Assembly: GCF_032884065.1 (NCBI RefSeq)
Contig: NC_088873.1
Location: forward strand, 4,732,854-4,796,853
Direction: 5' to 3'
Length of the DNA stretch: 64,000 nt
Source of the DNA: Artemia franciscana
Taxonomy: Eukaryota; Arthropoda; Branchiopoda; Anostraca; Artemiidae
Below, one piece after another: positions 42,811 to 54,534 of the stretch (its first letter is position 1; the number at the start of each line of letters is the position of its first letter). Under the pieces are notes generated by a model, which saw only the letters and a list, made by a program, of their open reading frames with translations, did not search any database and was not told the origin of the DNA. The position numbers and the translations under genes are program-made.

Positions 42811-45290
42811 GTCAGTGGCGTTCTATCTTGAGACTATGGGGAGGGTTGAATATTATAATTGAACTAGAGTCCTATCTACGGCATTGATTGTCTGCCCCAA
42901 GTAGTAATTGTTGCCAATAATGTTTTCCGACACAAGTCGACCAAGTCCAGACAGGCAGGGCTATGAAGTCATAGTTGGTCGTAATTTACGGCCAAAACGG
43001 GTTAGCTCTTAGGAATGAATGCCTTGAAGTCGGAGTCGTCAGAATTTAAGGCTTTCGAATCTGGATCGTAGAAAATGAATAGACTCCGACCTCTGTACCT
43101 TTCAAACTATTGTTTAAGTTGGGTTTTTGAATTCATCAACTAGAAAACTACAATAAATGAAATAAGGAATAAACTATAGTTCCGTTTTTTCGGTGGAACC
43201 TTCCCCTTTTTGATGTCGTGGAATTTTGCTCTTGTGCAATCTTCAGCTGCATTAAAACGAATTTCTCAAGAAAAAAAAAATCGAAACTTACTTTTTGAAG
43301 CCACAAATATTCGGCCTTGCAGAGAAGCAAATCTCGTGATATAGGCTCTCTTAAATACCTGTTTAGTATCCGCGGAAACATCTTGGTCAATATACGGCTT
43401 TTGACTTGGTTTGTGAATGTATATGGCAGTGGTAAAAGTGCTAAATTTGGGTTGCCATTTTTGTCACCTTAGTTATACTGTACTTGAGAACTGTATCTGG
43501 GTATGGGCACTCAGAAAGTGTCAAAATATGGACTTGTTCCGCGTTAATGCTGAGCATCCAATCTAAAAAATTTAAGGGCTTTGGATGTGAAATAGAATTT
43601 TCTTCTTTGATTTTTTGGTTTTCTAGTTTATTTTTTTTACATGTGTTTATGTTTTATTTGTTTTGGTCTCGTTTTTTTCCCCTTCTTTTTATAAAAGTCT
43701 CTCAATGCGAAAACGAAATATTAAAGGATATTTAGTTCAATTGTTTCATTATTTAATTACTACTTCTACTACTAACAACTCACCGCAGCACCAAGCCGCC
43801 TGAGGCCAAAATAGTTACGCACGCTCCTCCTCCATCCCAACCTATTCAAAGCTTCCCTCTTTACACCCTTCCAAGAAGTTCTCATTTCATTTAAATCTTT
43901 CTTTATCCCATCCTCCCACCCCAGTTGGGGACGACCTGCTTTCCACTTAGCCCGAGGTGGTTGGCCGAAGAGGACAATCTTTGACAATCTATCACGCTTC
44001 ATCCACAGAACGTGCCCCTAACGATCTAAACCTTTCTTTTATTATAGCCTAGAAAGTGTGATTGAATCACACTTTTCGTACAGCGTTCTGTTTGAAATAA
44101 GATCAGTCAGCCGGGTACCCAGAACAATCCGTAGGCAATTTCTCTGGAAAACATCTAGTTCATCCGCTTTTCGGAGCGCTAATATATTTAATTCACTATC
44201 TTGCTTAAAAGCCTTATCCATTATCATATGTTTCTGTAGCTTTGGATATTTATGTCTTTATTTTTCATTTTAATTTCTTAAATTGCATGGCTTGGGCTCT
44301 TTCATCAAATTGATGACCCCTCCCAGGAAACGACTAATTTATTTCCTTTGCCCAAGAGAGGGAAGAAGATTTTATGTAGTTGCTTATGTACCTGTTTTCC
44401 TTCAGCTTTCAGTACGTTGATTTGATTAACTATCTGATTTTAAGCCTACGACAAAAGTACGACAAAAAATACGGTCTAATGCATAGAAGGTGTGCCTCTG
44501 CAGTCCTAAGTAATGATTTAGCCAATAATGTTCAATTTGCCAAATCTAATAATTTGCCAATAATTTTTTCCATCAAATTGCATTCCCGAAAACATACTGA
44601 GAATAGTTGAAAAGAGTTGTTAAATTTGCTGTTAAATAGTTGAAATTAGTTACCAAAAGAAATTAAGCCGATCTAATGTTTTAAAGAAAGATATGTAACG
44701 CCTAAGCTGGATTCTGAGCCATTTCCACAGCCTTGAATTGATTAAGTATTTGATTTCAGGTTTACTGCAAAAACAGGATAAAGAATTAATTTAGATATAA
44801 TTGTCAGTTTGCCAATAGTTTTGTCTAATCTAATAATTTGAAATTTTGGAAATGGGAGAAGGAAATGTAACGCCTAAGCTGGATTCTGAGCCATTTCCAC
44901 AACCTTGTGTTAATTTGAGAAAATTTGCCAACATTTTTTGTCGTTAAACTTGGACTTTTCTTACATGTTACAAGTAAATTTGGACCACACCCTTACAAAA
45001 GGACTTCGCTTTATATCTAAATAGGATTATAAAATCCATTGCTTGAAGAATAGAAATTTAGACATTTAGATTATAGGGTTCTAAGAAATATTAGTGTTCT
45101 AAGACTATATATAGTGTTCCCAGGGCTACAAGATCTAGTGTTCCAAGATTATAGTGTTCCAAAATCTACAAATTTGAGTCAAAAATTTCCACTCTATCTC
45201 ATTTTTTTAAATAATTTTCTTATATTGATTATTTACTGGGTTATTATTTTTATTGATCATTATTTACATTGATAATTTCTTATCTTACAG
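42811..45290 (+). other. PRPF38A: PRPF38A intron 5
   Basis: GT-AG intron. It holds a LINE 3' fragment at 43768-44230 and a degenerate repeat near 44400-44930, where CGCCTAAGCTGGATTCTGAG occurs at 44699 and 44871. Short TAGTGTTC-type repeats lie near 45090-45165. The rest is unassigned. Confidence 0.9.
43768..44230 (-). mobile_element. LINE 3'-terminal fragment with TAG-repeat tail
   Basis: The minus strand encodes ADELDVFQRNCLRIVLGTRL, TDLISNRTLYEKCDSITLSR, then after a frame shift KIVLFGQPPRAKWKAGRPQL, GWEDGIKKDLNEMRTSWKGV, KREALNRLGWRRSVRNYFGL and RRLGAAVSC with a stop. This is a common arthropod LINE reverse-transcriptase C terminus. The 3' end after the stop is a short (TAGTAG)-type tail. 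It is 5'-truncated and lies antisense in intron 5. Confidence 0.88.
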
Positions 45291-45437
45291 GGAATACCGA
45301 GAGGAACGGAGTAATCGAGTTCGGGACCGTGATCGTGATAGAGTTCGAGATAGAGATCGTGATAGTAGGCACGAAAGGAGGGAAGATCGAGGAAGCAGGA
45401 GTCAACATGAAAGAAGAGATCGAGACTATTCAGAGAG
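45291..45437 (+). CDS. PRPF38A: PRPF38A coding exon 6 (Arg/Asp/Glu-rich)
   Basis: Residues 218-266: REYREERSNRVRDRDRDRVR, DRDRDSRHERREDRGSRSQH and ERRDRDYSE. It is charged and low in complexity, the counterpart of the Arg/Ser-rich tail of human PRPF38A, but built mostly of RD and RE pairs with few RS dipeptides. The exon is 147 bases with phase 2 at both ends (AG|G), so skipping it keeps the frame. The acceptor is CTTACAG and the donor AG|GTATGT. Confidence 0.93.
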
Positions 45438-45449
45438 GTATGTCGAAAT

Positions 45450-46667
45450 GAATTCGTTTTTGTGGCACTTGGTATTGACCAAGTGACATATAGCAATCGC
45501 AAATTCTGTCGGTCTGTCGGTCCCGGTTTTGCTACTTTAGGCACTTCCAGGTAAGCTAGGACGATGAAATTTGGCAGGCGTATCAGGGACCGGACCAGAT
45601 TAAATTAGAAATAGTCGTTTTCCCGAAACTTCATGAAACTTCATATTTAGAAGGACCTCGTAACTCAGGTCTCTTATTTTAAATCTCTTCCGGATCCAGC
45701 GTAATTGGGGGGGGGGGAGGGCAGTTGGGGGGAAACCGGAAATCTTAGAAAATACTTTAAGTGGTGAGATCAGGATGAAATTGGATGGGAAGAATAAAAA
45801 CCTGTCTAAGATACGTGACTGACATAACCGGACCGGATCTGCTCTCTTTGGGGTAGTTGGGGGGGGGGTTAATTCTGAAAAATTAGAAAAATGAGGTATT
45901 TTTAACTTACGAACGGGTGATCGGATCTCAATGAAATTTGACATTTAGAAGGATATCGTGTCTCAGAGCTCTTATTTTAAATCCAACCGGATCTGGTGAC
46001 ATTGGGGGGGGAGTTGGGAGGGGGAAACCTAAAACTTGTCCCGACCGGATCTGCTGACTTTGGGGGGAGTTTGGGGTAGGGAACCTAAAATGATTGAAAA
46101 CGCTTAGATTGGAGGGATCGGGATGAAACTTGGTGGGAAAAATAAGTAGAAGTCTTAGATACGTGATTTACATAATTGGAACGGATCTGCTTATTGGGGG
46201 GGGGGGTAATTCTGAAAAATTAGAAAAAATTACGTATTTTCAACTTACCAAGGAGTGGTCGGATCTTAATGAAATTTGATATTTAGAAGGACCTCGTAAC
46301 TCAAGTCTCTTATTTTAAATCTCAACCGGATCCAGCGTAATTGGGGGGGGGGCAGTTGGGGGGTACCGGAAATCTTTGAAAATACTTAAAGCGGTGAGAT
46401 CAGGATGAAACTGGATGGGAAGAATAAAAACCTGTCTAAGATACGTGACTGACATAACCGGACCGGATCTGCTCTCTTTGGCGGTGTTGGGGGGGGAATT
46501 TGGAAAATTGATGTATTTGTAACTTACGAAAGGGTGATCAGATCTTAATGAAATTTGATGTGTAGAAGTATTTTGTGCTTTAAAGCTCTAATTTTAAATT
46601 TTGACCAGATCCTGTGACATTGGGGTGATTGTAGGGAAACCGGAATTCTTGGAAAACGTGAAAATTG
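45450..46667 (+). repeat. Array type 1, second block, left part
   Basis: Starts with GTGGCACTTGGTATTGACCA and the leader GTCGGTCCCGGTTTTGCTAC, TTTAGGCACTTCCAGGTAAG, CTAGGACGATGAAATTTGGC. About four units follow, with the same motifs as 7341-9690. The leader is present only as a stub at 7340. The block starts about 15 bases inside the intron, almost touching the exon 6 donor. Confidence 0.92.
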
Positions 46668-49008
46668 GGGAATAGGAATAGGAATAGGTTTTATTTGCAC
46701 AATCTCTCGTAGTCATAAAACTAAATGGCACTTGTGCTTACAAAAAAAGGATCAAATCAAACGACAAAAAAAAATCAGAAGACAAATAGGATAAAATCAA
46801 CAATTGTTATACTTTGATACAAAGAAAGGGATGAATGAGTTGGAAAAACGATTTGTTCGTGAAGGAGGTGCTGCTAATCTGTCAATTTTCTTCGACCTAG
46901 CACTTCGATGTTTCACTAAAACTGGTGGTAGTATCGATCTGTATTTATCACTTCTGAGAAGATATTGGCCAAATTCAGGGATCAAACTGAGACGACGCTC
47001 TTGAAGAGAGGGAATTTGTAAAGTGGATAATGCTAACTTATATTCGGTAAAAGCATCGCACAATATTACTTTGACTGCTCTTTTTTGTATTGACTCAAGC
47101 TGGTCACTTAGGTAAATAGTGTTATTGACTTGTGGGCCCCATACGGGACATGCATACTCTAAAATTGGTCGAATGTAAGTGAGATAGGCTATCCTTAGTT
47201 GTGTCACTGGGAAACCAAATCATCGCACTATTTGCCTTTTTGATAATTGTATCGACATGAAGGCTGAAAGAGCAGTCGATGCTAAACTTGACACCAAGCA
47301 CTACTGCCGAAGATTCACTAGGATAAGGAGGAGGAGGGCACACAAAGTCTCTCTTCAGGGGATCAAAGCGAAGGATTTTAGTCTTTCCTTCGTTGACTTG
47401 GAGGCTGTTCGCAGTACATTCATCTTTAAAGTTGTTGATTATTTCGTTACAGAATTGGGGGACAGCCTCAGACTTCTCAACAATGTACTTCAGTAGGACT
47501 GACAAGTCGTCTACATACTTGAATCTTTCTTCGTAGCCGGAAACGATGAAATTTATCACTGCCAAAAACACTAGACTAGCGAGCTTAGTACCTTGTGGGG
47601 CTCCATATGTAAGCTCGACCCATTCGGAGTCGGTATCTCCTGGGAAAAGACTGTAAACGCACTGATAGCGGGCTTGTAAAAAATTGATCACTAAAGGGGA
47701 GTATGTTTTTGCGCACCCATGGTGCGTAGATTTGTGATAGCAACGAAATGGGGAATAAGATCAAAAGCCTTTCGGTAGTCTACGAGGAGAAGGTCGACTA
47801 TAGCACTTCCTCGGTCGAGCCACTCGACGATGAGATGGTACATCTGTACGAAATAAACAGTTGTGCTGCTGCCTCTTAAGCATCCATACTGATACGGGTC
47901 TAGATGTGCAGAGACCTGTGACATAAATTTGTGGTAAATAAACGTTTCTGCAATTTTAGAAAGGTTCGGAGTTATTGATATAGGCCGGAGTTGATCACAA
48001 GATTTTGGACAAAGCTGAAAACAGTTTTATTATACTTCTTTAAGCAGAAGATCTGTTTTGCAAGATTTCACTTTTATTTTGTTGTTCACATAATCTCTTT
48101 TTGCCCTATCCATCCCAACCTTTCTTTATTATAGCCCTAGAAAGCTTGATCAAACCAAATTTTTTGCCTTACTTTTGGAATAACGCGGACATATGCTCTT
48201 TTCCAAGCACTAGGAAATACTTGCTGACGGAAACATTGGTTGATTATAGAAGAGAGTGGCTTAGCAAGAAAAATGGCGAATTTGCGTAACAGCTTTACTG
48301 GAAGCTCACCTGGGTAGGACGCACAGTTCGCTTTCAGTCTTAGGAGTTCCCTATAAACAGTGAATTCAGAGACTTCACATACGTCCTCAATCTCTGCACC
48401 AACAATGATAGTATCAATTTCTGATTTGGTGATTGATGGAAATGTGGTACGAATGTCAGCAAAAAAAGAATTGACTTCATTAGCTGAGGTTAAGGTACCG
48501 CCCTCTTTGAGCTGCCTTAGATCTCTGAGTGTTGTCTTACCGGTAAGTCTTTTTACTGAGGAATGCCATTTGTGGGGTCTATTGTGAGTAAGGGAGTAAT
48601 TTTATTCCTCACATACTGCCTCTTGGCGCACTTGTTCAGTTTAACAATATGTTTACGCAACTTGGCTGAAGCTATGGTATCACCAACGATATGAAGGCGA
48701 CAACGGGTTTTTATTAAATTCTTTAGATCATTGGTTATCCACGGTTTATCAGTGTCACTCACAGTAATGACTTTTGCGGGGAAACAAGTCTGAAACTGCT
48801 CCTGAAGCAGAGTATTCAGCTTATTGACTTTGATATTAATATCCTGATCAGAGCAAATGTCCTCAAACTGATAATTACCGATCCAGCGACCAAATATAGA
48901 TATCGAGTCCTCAGTAAGTGGTCACACTGTATATTTGACTCGTTTTCGCTTCGGAATTGCCGAACTGGTTTCCCAGAAGATGATAAAGTGATCAGAACTA
49001 TTTTTATC
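46668..49008 (-). mobile_element. Non-LTR retrotransposon (CR1/jockey-like LINE) with hexamer tail
   Basis: Minus-strand blocks: an endonuclease-RT linker TVSDTDKPWITNDLKNLIKT (48700-48770); DPYQYGCLRGSSTTVYFVQM (near 47890, motif 1-2); LLLVDYRKAFDLIPH (motif A); MINFLQARYQCVYSLFPGDT and TYGAPQGTKLASLVFLAVIN (motif B); and FKYVDDLSVLL (about 47490-47520, catalytic YVDD). Then come TANSLQVNEGKTKILRF, a VLGVKFSIDCSFSLHVDTII block and AYLTYIRPILEYACPVWGPQ (47130-47190), ending in a C-terminal tail. The 3' end is a (CCTATT)n microsatellite on the minus strand. It is 5'-truncated and frame-shifted, and splits array type 1. Confidence 0.9.
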
Positions 49009-49520
49009 TTGCGAATAGATGATCGGATCTTAATGAAATTTGATATTTAGAAGGAATTCATGTCTCAGAGCTCTTATTTCAAATCCCGACCAGATCTTTT
49101 GACATTGGGGGAGTTGGAGGGATAAATCTTGAAAACACTTTGAGTGGAGGAATCGGGATGAAGCTTGGTGGATAGAATAAGCAAATGTCCTTGATACGTG
49201 ATTGACGAAACCGTACTGGATTCGCTCTCTTTGGTGGAGTTTGGGGGAGGGGTTCAGTGATTTGGCGAGTTTGGTGCTTCTGGACGTGCTAGGACGATGA
49301 AAATTAGTAGGCGTGTCAGGGAGCTGCACAAATTGACTTGCTAAATTCGTTTTCCCAGATTCTACCATCTGGGGGGCTAAAGGGAGAGGAAAAATTAGAA
49401 AAAATTAGGTATTTATAACATACGAGTGGGTGATCGGATCTTAATGAATTTTGATATTTAGAAGGACATCGTGACTCAGAGCTCTTATTTTAAATCCTGA
49501 CCGGCATTAAGCCTCTTATT
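49009..49520 (+). repeat. Array type 1, second block, right part
   Basis: Resumes mid-unit at GCGAATAGATGATCGGATCT. It carries the terminal module (GTGCTTCTGGACGTGCTAGG) and ends GACCGGCATTAAGCCTCTTA, as at 9690. Together with 45450-46667 it is one block split by the LINE. Confidence 0.92.
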
Positions 49521-50325
49521 TTCCTTTTTAATCAATCTATTGATTCATAGAATTTTGTTAGAGCTCATACCATATTATCTCTTGGCTCTTAGCTCTTCAT
49601 GCCTCGTCACAAGTGCCATATGAACTCTTAGCTCTTGTTAATTGTAGCAAAAAATTACCCCTCACCGGTTGCAGGATCGTTCACCGGTGGTTCACCGGTC
49701 CTAGGATCAGGCAACGTAATGTTATATTTGTTTTTGAATGCATATCAGTTTACTCCGATACATGGCTCTACTCCATAAATCTTAAATTCTATAACAATTA
49801 AAGAAAAAATAATTGTTTTATTATTGCCTTCTTTTTCTTCCTCGCTTTTCCTCACAAAATTGATTTTTGCTGTTTGATTTATTTGGTTTTGTTCTAAAAT
49901 TACTGGATATTTAGGCATTATTTCCGTATTATTTCTTTTTCAGAAAAAAATCTTACATTAACACAATAAATTTCACATTCCCGTAGAGTTTTTTTTTATA
50001 TTTAATTTAATGAAGTGAAATTTTCGTTTTTTTTCGATTTGATCTTTATTTGGTTTGTAATTTGGTAATTCCGTTGGACTTTTGAAAAGCTATAAATAAA
50101 CTGAAGAAAAAAAAATCCCAGTTTCATTAATTTAATTGAAAAAGTTGTAAAATCATACTGAATTTTCTTTGAGATCCAAAGAACCCCTTTGTCGGTCGTC
50201 ATAGACCTTCTTGTCACTGAAACTGTATGACAGGCAAATTTACAGTGAAAATATTTTGTGTGAGTTTTTGTTGCAACTGATTTGTCCGATTTTATTCTGT
50301 CGTACAAAAATGTTTCTTTTTCCAG

Positions 50326-50521
50326 GAATCGATCCGATCGGGATAAATACCGTCAGGAAAAGGAGAGGCGAGACCGTCACAGTGATAGACGTGATAGAAG
50401 CGATCGTAACAGGGAAAATCGACGAGAAGACCGAAGTAATCGACGAAGAGATATTGCTGATGAAATCGCAGAAGCCAATGCAATCAGAGCAAAACTTGGA
50501 ATGGCCCCGCTACGGCCCTGA
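50326..50521 (+). CDS. PRPF38A: PRPF38A last coding exon (HIND-like C terminus)
   Basis: Residues 267-331: NRSDRDKYRQEKERRDRHSD, RRDRSDRNRENRREDRSNRR, RDIADEIAEANAIRAKLGMA and PLRP, then TGA. The charged tail ends in EANAIRAKLGMAPL, which resembles the Hub1/UBL5-interacting HIND motif of SART1/Snu66 and of some Prp38 proteins. Human PRPF38A ends instead in an RS-rich tail without this motif. The acceptor is TTTTTCCAG, phase 2. No clear AATAAA follows before the next element; the 3' UTR end is not resolved. Confidence 0.94.
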
Positions 50522-50769
50522 TCTAACTATTTTATACGTGCTTTTTAATTTAAATGTGATCGCTTGTTCGAATTCTTTTTTAACCAGGAATCGTTGACAA
50601 AAATTCAGACGAATTTTTAACGAAGAAAAAGATTGAGTTATCGACGAGTGTAGACGAGGACAAAATCTTTTGATTTTGTCCTCGTCACAAATCATCACAA
50701 ATCGTCACAAAAATCTATGATTTTGACAAAATCATAGACCACCGCAGGAGTATAGAAAAAATGAATTAA

Positions 50770-51780
50770 AAATTCTTCCCTTCATTCCCAAAATTATGGA
50801 AGGAGAAATATTACGGATGTCACATGCAATATGCGGTTGCCCCATGGAAGAAGCGAAAACGCTTGGAAGAACAAATAGAAATTTTTATTGTCTAAAAATT
50901 TACAAAAAGGTAAACATCTTCATTCGAGGATGCCAAGAATGGGCAAAACAAAAATGCCTCGTGCAAAGCTAGGGAAATACTCAACTCCGAAGAGAGTAGG
51001 AGAATTAATTTCTATAGATATATGGGGATTGGAAGGAGGCTTACAAGTTTCCGAGAACGGAAATCGCTGTGTGTTAAGTGATAGATTATTTCAATTCGTA
51101 TCTTTACACTTTGCCTATTAAAGATGAGAAAGCAAAACGATAGCAAAAAGTTCAGTACACAGACTATTTCTGGAATACGGTGTACTCCTAAAAAACCTTT
51201 TCAACGATGATGGTCCATGTTTTCGAGCAAGATTGTTAGACGGAATAGCTGAGTATTTGGGAATAAAACGCTGACATATCTCTGCTTACCTGGCGTCTGC
51301 CAACGTGAAAATCGGACGCAAACAAAGAAAACTCACATAAATGCTGGGCAAACACGCAGACAAGAACCAGACAACTAGTGTGAAAATTTACCTTACGTGA
51401 GTTTTGCTATTAACACAGCATATTCACAAATATTAAACGAGACCCGATTCTTTTTGCGTCATTTCAGAGACACAAGAATTTGTACGGAGTCAATACAAAA
51501 ATGATAGAACGCACTATAGCTTAGGATCAAGTAAAGCAAAACTTGGGAAGAGCAAAGGCTTAGAAAGAAAAATACGACGAGGAAAGTGGGAATAGAACAC
51601 AATACAAAGTTCGAGACCTCGTTTATGCACAAATAACAAATCCGGAGGGAACGAAGAAGTTAAAACCGAAATGGGATGGACCTATAGGATAATCAAATAG
51701 CTACCAAATAGTCTAACATATTTTTCGAAGCACACCAAAAAACAGACTGAAGAAATAGTACATCATAACTGAATGAAGAA
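50770..51780 (+). mobile_element. LTR-retrotransposon fossil (integrase part, probably Ty3/gypsy-like)
   Basis: Broken fossil in the 3' flank of PRPF38A. It keeps traces of an integrase: a zinc-binding region, followed by the start of the catalytic core (ELISIDIWG, near 51010-51040). Several breaks are present, at least four. No LTR pair, gag or reverse transcriptase is visible nearby, so only an internal piece survives. It looks old. Family placement is moderate. Confidence 0.6.
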
Positions 51781-53860
51781 AGGGTTTTTCTCAAAACCAT
51801 GGAAATCTGAACCTCTTTCCTCAGAAGAAGAAGAGATAGAAACGGTTGGAGTCATATACATAAGAAAACCATATAAATTCTCGGACTTTATAAGAACCAT
51901 AATAGCTGGGACGGTGGAAATAATATTTGACCGATTCCTGGCTAAAGTCTTTCCACCCACGACAAGAGGAAATGCCCATCTGACAGTAGTGATGAGAGTG
52001 AGGGGGAAGAAAAATTCTCTGAAAATATTCACTTGTCCAAAATATTGGAAAGAGAAACTAGTTAATTGTGAGGAACATGGTAATAGACAAGAAGACAAAC
52101 AAAAATAAGTTAAAAATTGGAAGAAGCTGAAGAATTCTCCAAATTTTATACGTTAGAGTCACCAGCTATTTTACTACAAAAATGGTTGGCTGAAAAAAAC
52201 GCCAATAACGAAGAACGACTAGCAATCAGTGAAACAGATGGCTCTTCTATAGAAACAGATATGTCACATAACTCGAGAAAATGAGTTTAAGAGACAAGCT
52301 ATAGAGAGATAGTAAAAATTTGAAACCTGACATCAGTGCCGAGTTCGGCTGCTCAAGTCGATAAGTCACTAATGCAAAAAGTAAAACATTAAGAAGCACA
52401 AAGATTACAAAGCAGAACAACATAGATTACACAACATAGATTACCCAACACAGTACAACATAGATTACATAGAAGCACAACAAAAAAAAATAATATAAAA
52501 AGGCCTAAAGAAATTAATAAAAAAAAAAGTCATATAAATTACAAAGAAAAATTTTGCAGCCATTGATAATGCTAAACTTAATGCTGCAATAATTAGCTAC
52601 TTTTTGATGTCATCATGATGTTACTAAACCGAGGTCAAATTTTGAACCGAACCACTTAACGACTACAGGGAAGAAACAAAAAGAATAATAATTTCTAAAC
52701 TATGAAGAACCGCAACGGGCTGGTACAGGGAGAGCAAGTAATGCTCCAAACCGTTTTATAATTTATTAAGTTAATATAGCCAAAAAGGAAAAAAAAATTG
52801 AAAAGATTCAGTTTTAAATTGGCGAACTCTGCAGTAATGTCATAATAATCTCACAGTTTTCTGAATTTTACGCGTCAATGAAGTTAGTAAAGAGGAATAC
52901 CTGAGCTAAATATTTCAACCCCTACATGTCCCAATGGAAATCATTAAAATTATAAACCAATTCAAAAAATTAAAAAATTATGTCTCAATATTCGAAAATA
53001 TAAAAGGGGTTTTGCCAACCCTGGAAGTCTCAAAAAGAAACCTGAAGACAGATTACCCTGTGTTTTAAACAGAAGGGGCAAGAATGGCTTATTATAAAAA
53101 TATATAATAGCTTCGACAAATGGGTACTTCGTGACAGTTATCCTTGCCTTAGAATGAATTGTGTACGCAATTAAATATGGCTACAAAATTAAAAAGAAAA
53201 CGTTTGAGAAATTGGAAGAACGACGACTCCATCCTACACTGAATATTATGGTGGAAAAGAAAGGAGTAGTCGTCAATTGTATTTCAATTGTTGACCATTA
53301 TCCACCAACTTTCAATTGTGGTCATTAGTTAACCATCTATAGCCAACTTCAGTTTAAAGCCATTTTTCAAAATCATTTAAAGCCATTTTCCACTCGTTTT
53401 TAGCCAAGCACTAAATTTAAAAAAAAACTAACGTATTTTGAAATGCAGTTGCAGTTTGGCAACTGCAGTTGCTGAGCATAAGTATGTTGAGCGTTAGAAC
53501 AAAATAAAAAAACAGGTAGCTAAAAAGGGATAACCTTTGAGCGCATTATAGCGCATACAATTTATTGCTTAGTAAAATAATTTGACTAAGAAATGAAAAG
53601 CCGCTGACAGCTACAAATAAATGGCTCAAGAAAAGATTTTTTTCATGTAGTGGTCTGTGCACAATTAGACTCATCAGATTAAAAGTCCAGCTGATCGTGT
53701 TTGATAAATGTGTATATACAAGCTTATGTGTTTTTATTATGTATATAACAATTTTTGTCTTATGTGTAGTCTTATATAAACATTTATTTTAGATGCAGCT
53801 TGAGACTTCTTTTTTAATCCATTTTCAATCAATTTTTGAGCAGTTTGGGAGCACCTTTTG
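51781..53860. other. Unassigned AT-rich stretch
   Basis: A pair of overlapping 111-codon frames on both strands at 51763-52108 has no recognisable family and may belong to the adjacent fossil. Short repeated ACATAGATTAC units lie near 52420-52470. A small perfect hairpin (GCAGTTGCAG / CTGCAACTGC-type) lies near 53450. Nothing else recognised. Confidence 0.4.
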
Positions 53861-54175
53861 GGTAGCAAATTTCAAGGCCAGTTCAAGAATTCCTGATACC
53901 TACCGTTCACACCATCAGAAACCAAACCAAAAACTTATCAACTGATATCTTAGAAACTGTATTCAGTATTGAGAAAAATATTTCTACCGATTCATCATCA
54001 CGGGAGATAAACTCAGAACTTACAATAGGCTTAGGGAATATCAAAGCAAATGCTGCTTGTAGCCTAAATGGGTTCAACATATTGAAAGAAAATGTTGTAA
54101 TATTTTGTGTTAAAGTGAAAGTTAAAATAAAAAAAATTATGTTTAGTTCATCCAAGACACTCCTAAGAACGTAAA
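53861..54175 (+). CDS. Unrecognised open frame, 5' part
   Basis: An uninterrupted + frame without a clear start: FLIPTVHTIRNQTKNLSTDI, LETVFSIEKNISTDSSSREI, NSELTIGLGNIKANAACSLN, GFNILKENVVIFCVKVKVKI and a basic end. Composition looks protein-like, with few rare residues and a hydrophobic/polar pattern, but no family is recognised. Further codons in the same direction follow at 54250-54300 (NQVVSKTTLNTIASAFSWS) and at 54280-54522, so these may be parts of one eroded gene, possibly mobile. The minus-strand frame over the same bases seems less likely to be real. Confidence 0.3.
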
Positions 54176-54279
54176 ATGAATATTGAATCAACCACGCTAT
54201 CCAAATAAATTAATTATTAATGGGAATTAAAATTAATCTCAAATTAATCAAGTAGTTTCTAAAACAACTTTAAATACTA

Positions 54280-54522
54280 TTGCTTCAGCCTTTAGTTGGT
54301 CGTAATAAAAGAGAAGATACATATTACAAAGGGTGTGGCCCTGCGTCCCTCTCATCGAAACAGCAGTTTATCGTCAATGTGCAAACACGTAAAAGACGAA
54401 AAGACATTAAAAAGAGAAACACAGGGATAGACGAACCCATTTGTTATGAAATAACCCTCAATGAGCAAATGGAGGCTGTAAAAAAAAGAAAAAAGGAAAA
54501 AGAAGAAAAGAATGAACTTTAA
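54280..54522 (+). CDS. Unrecognised open frame, 80 codons, basic
   Basis: Encodes LVGRNKREDTYYKGCGPASL, SSKQQFIVNVQTRKRRKDIK and KRNTGIDEPICYEITLNEQM, then a lysine/glutamate-rich end. The highly charged tail runs into the flank of a foldback element at 54530. The family is unknown. Close spacing and same strand as 53861-54175 suggest a common origin. Confidence 0.3.
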   Translation: MLQPLVGRNKREDTYYKGCGPASLSSKQQFIVNVQTRKRRKDIKKRNTGIDEPICYEITLNEQMEAVKKRKKEKEEKNEL

Positions 54523-54534
54523 ATAAAATTAAAC

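Larger units (their letters stand above)
45438..50325 (+). other. PRPF38A: PRPF38A intron 6
   Basis: GT-AG intron. Nearly all of it up to 49520 is array type 1 with a LINE inserted. 49521-50325 is AT-rich, with nothing recognisable before the acceptor TTTTTCCAG. Confidence 0.9.

Noticed and set aside
45260-45544. 94-codon minus-strand frame
   Set aside because: Antisense shadow of PRPF38A exon 6, whose RD codon repeats keep the opposite strand open.
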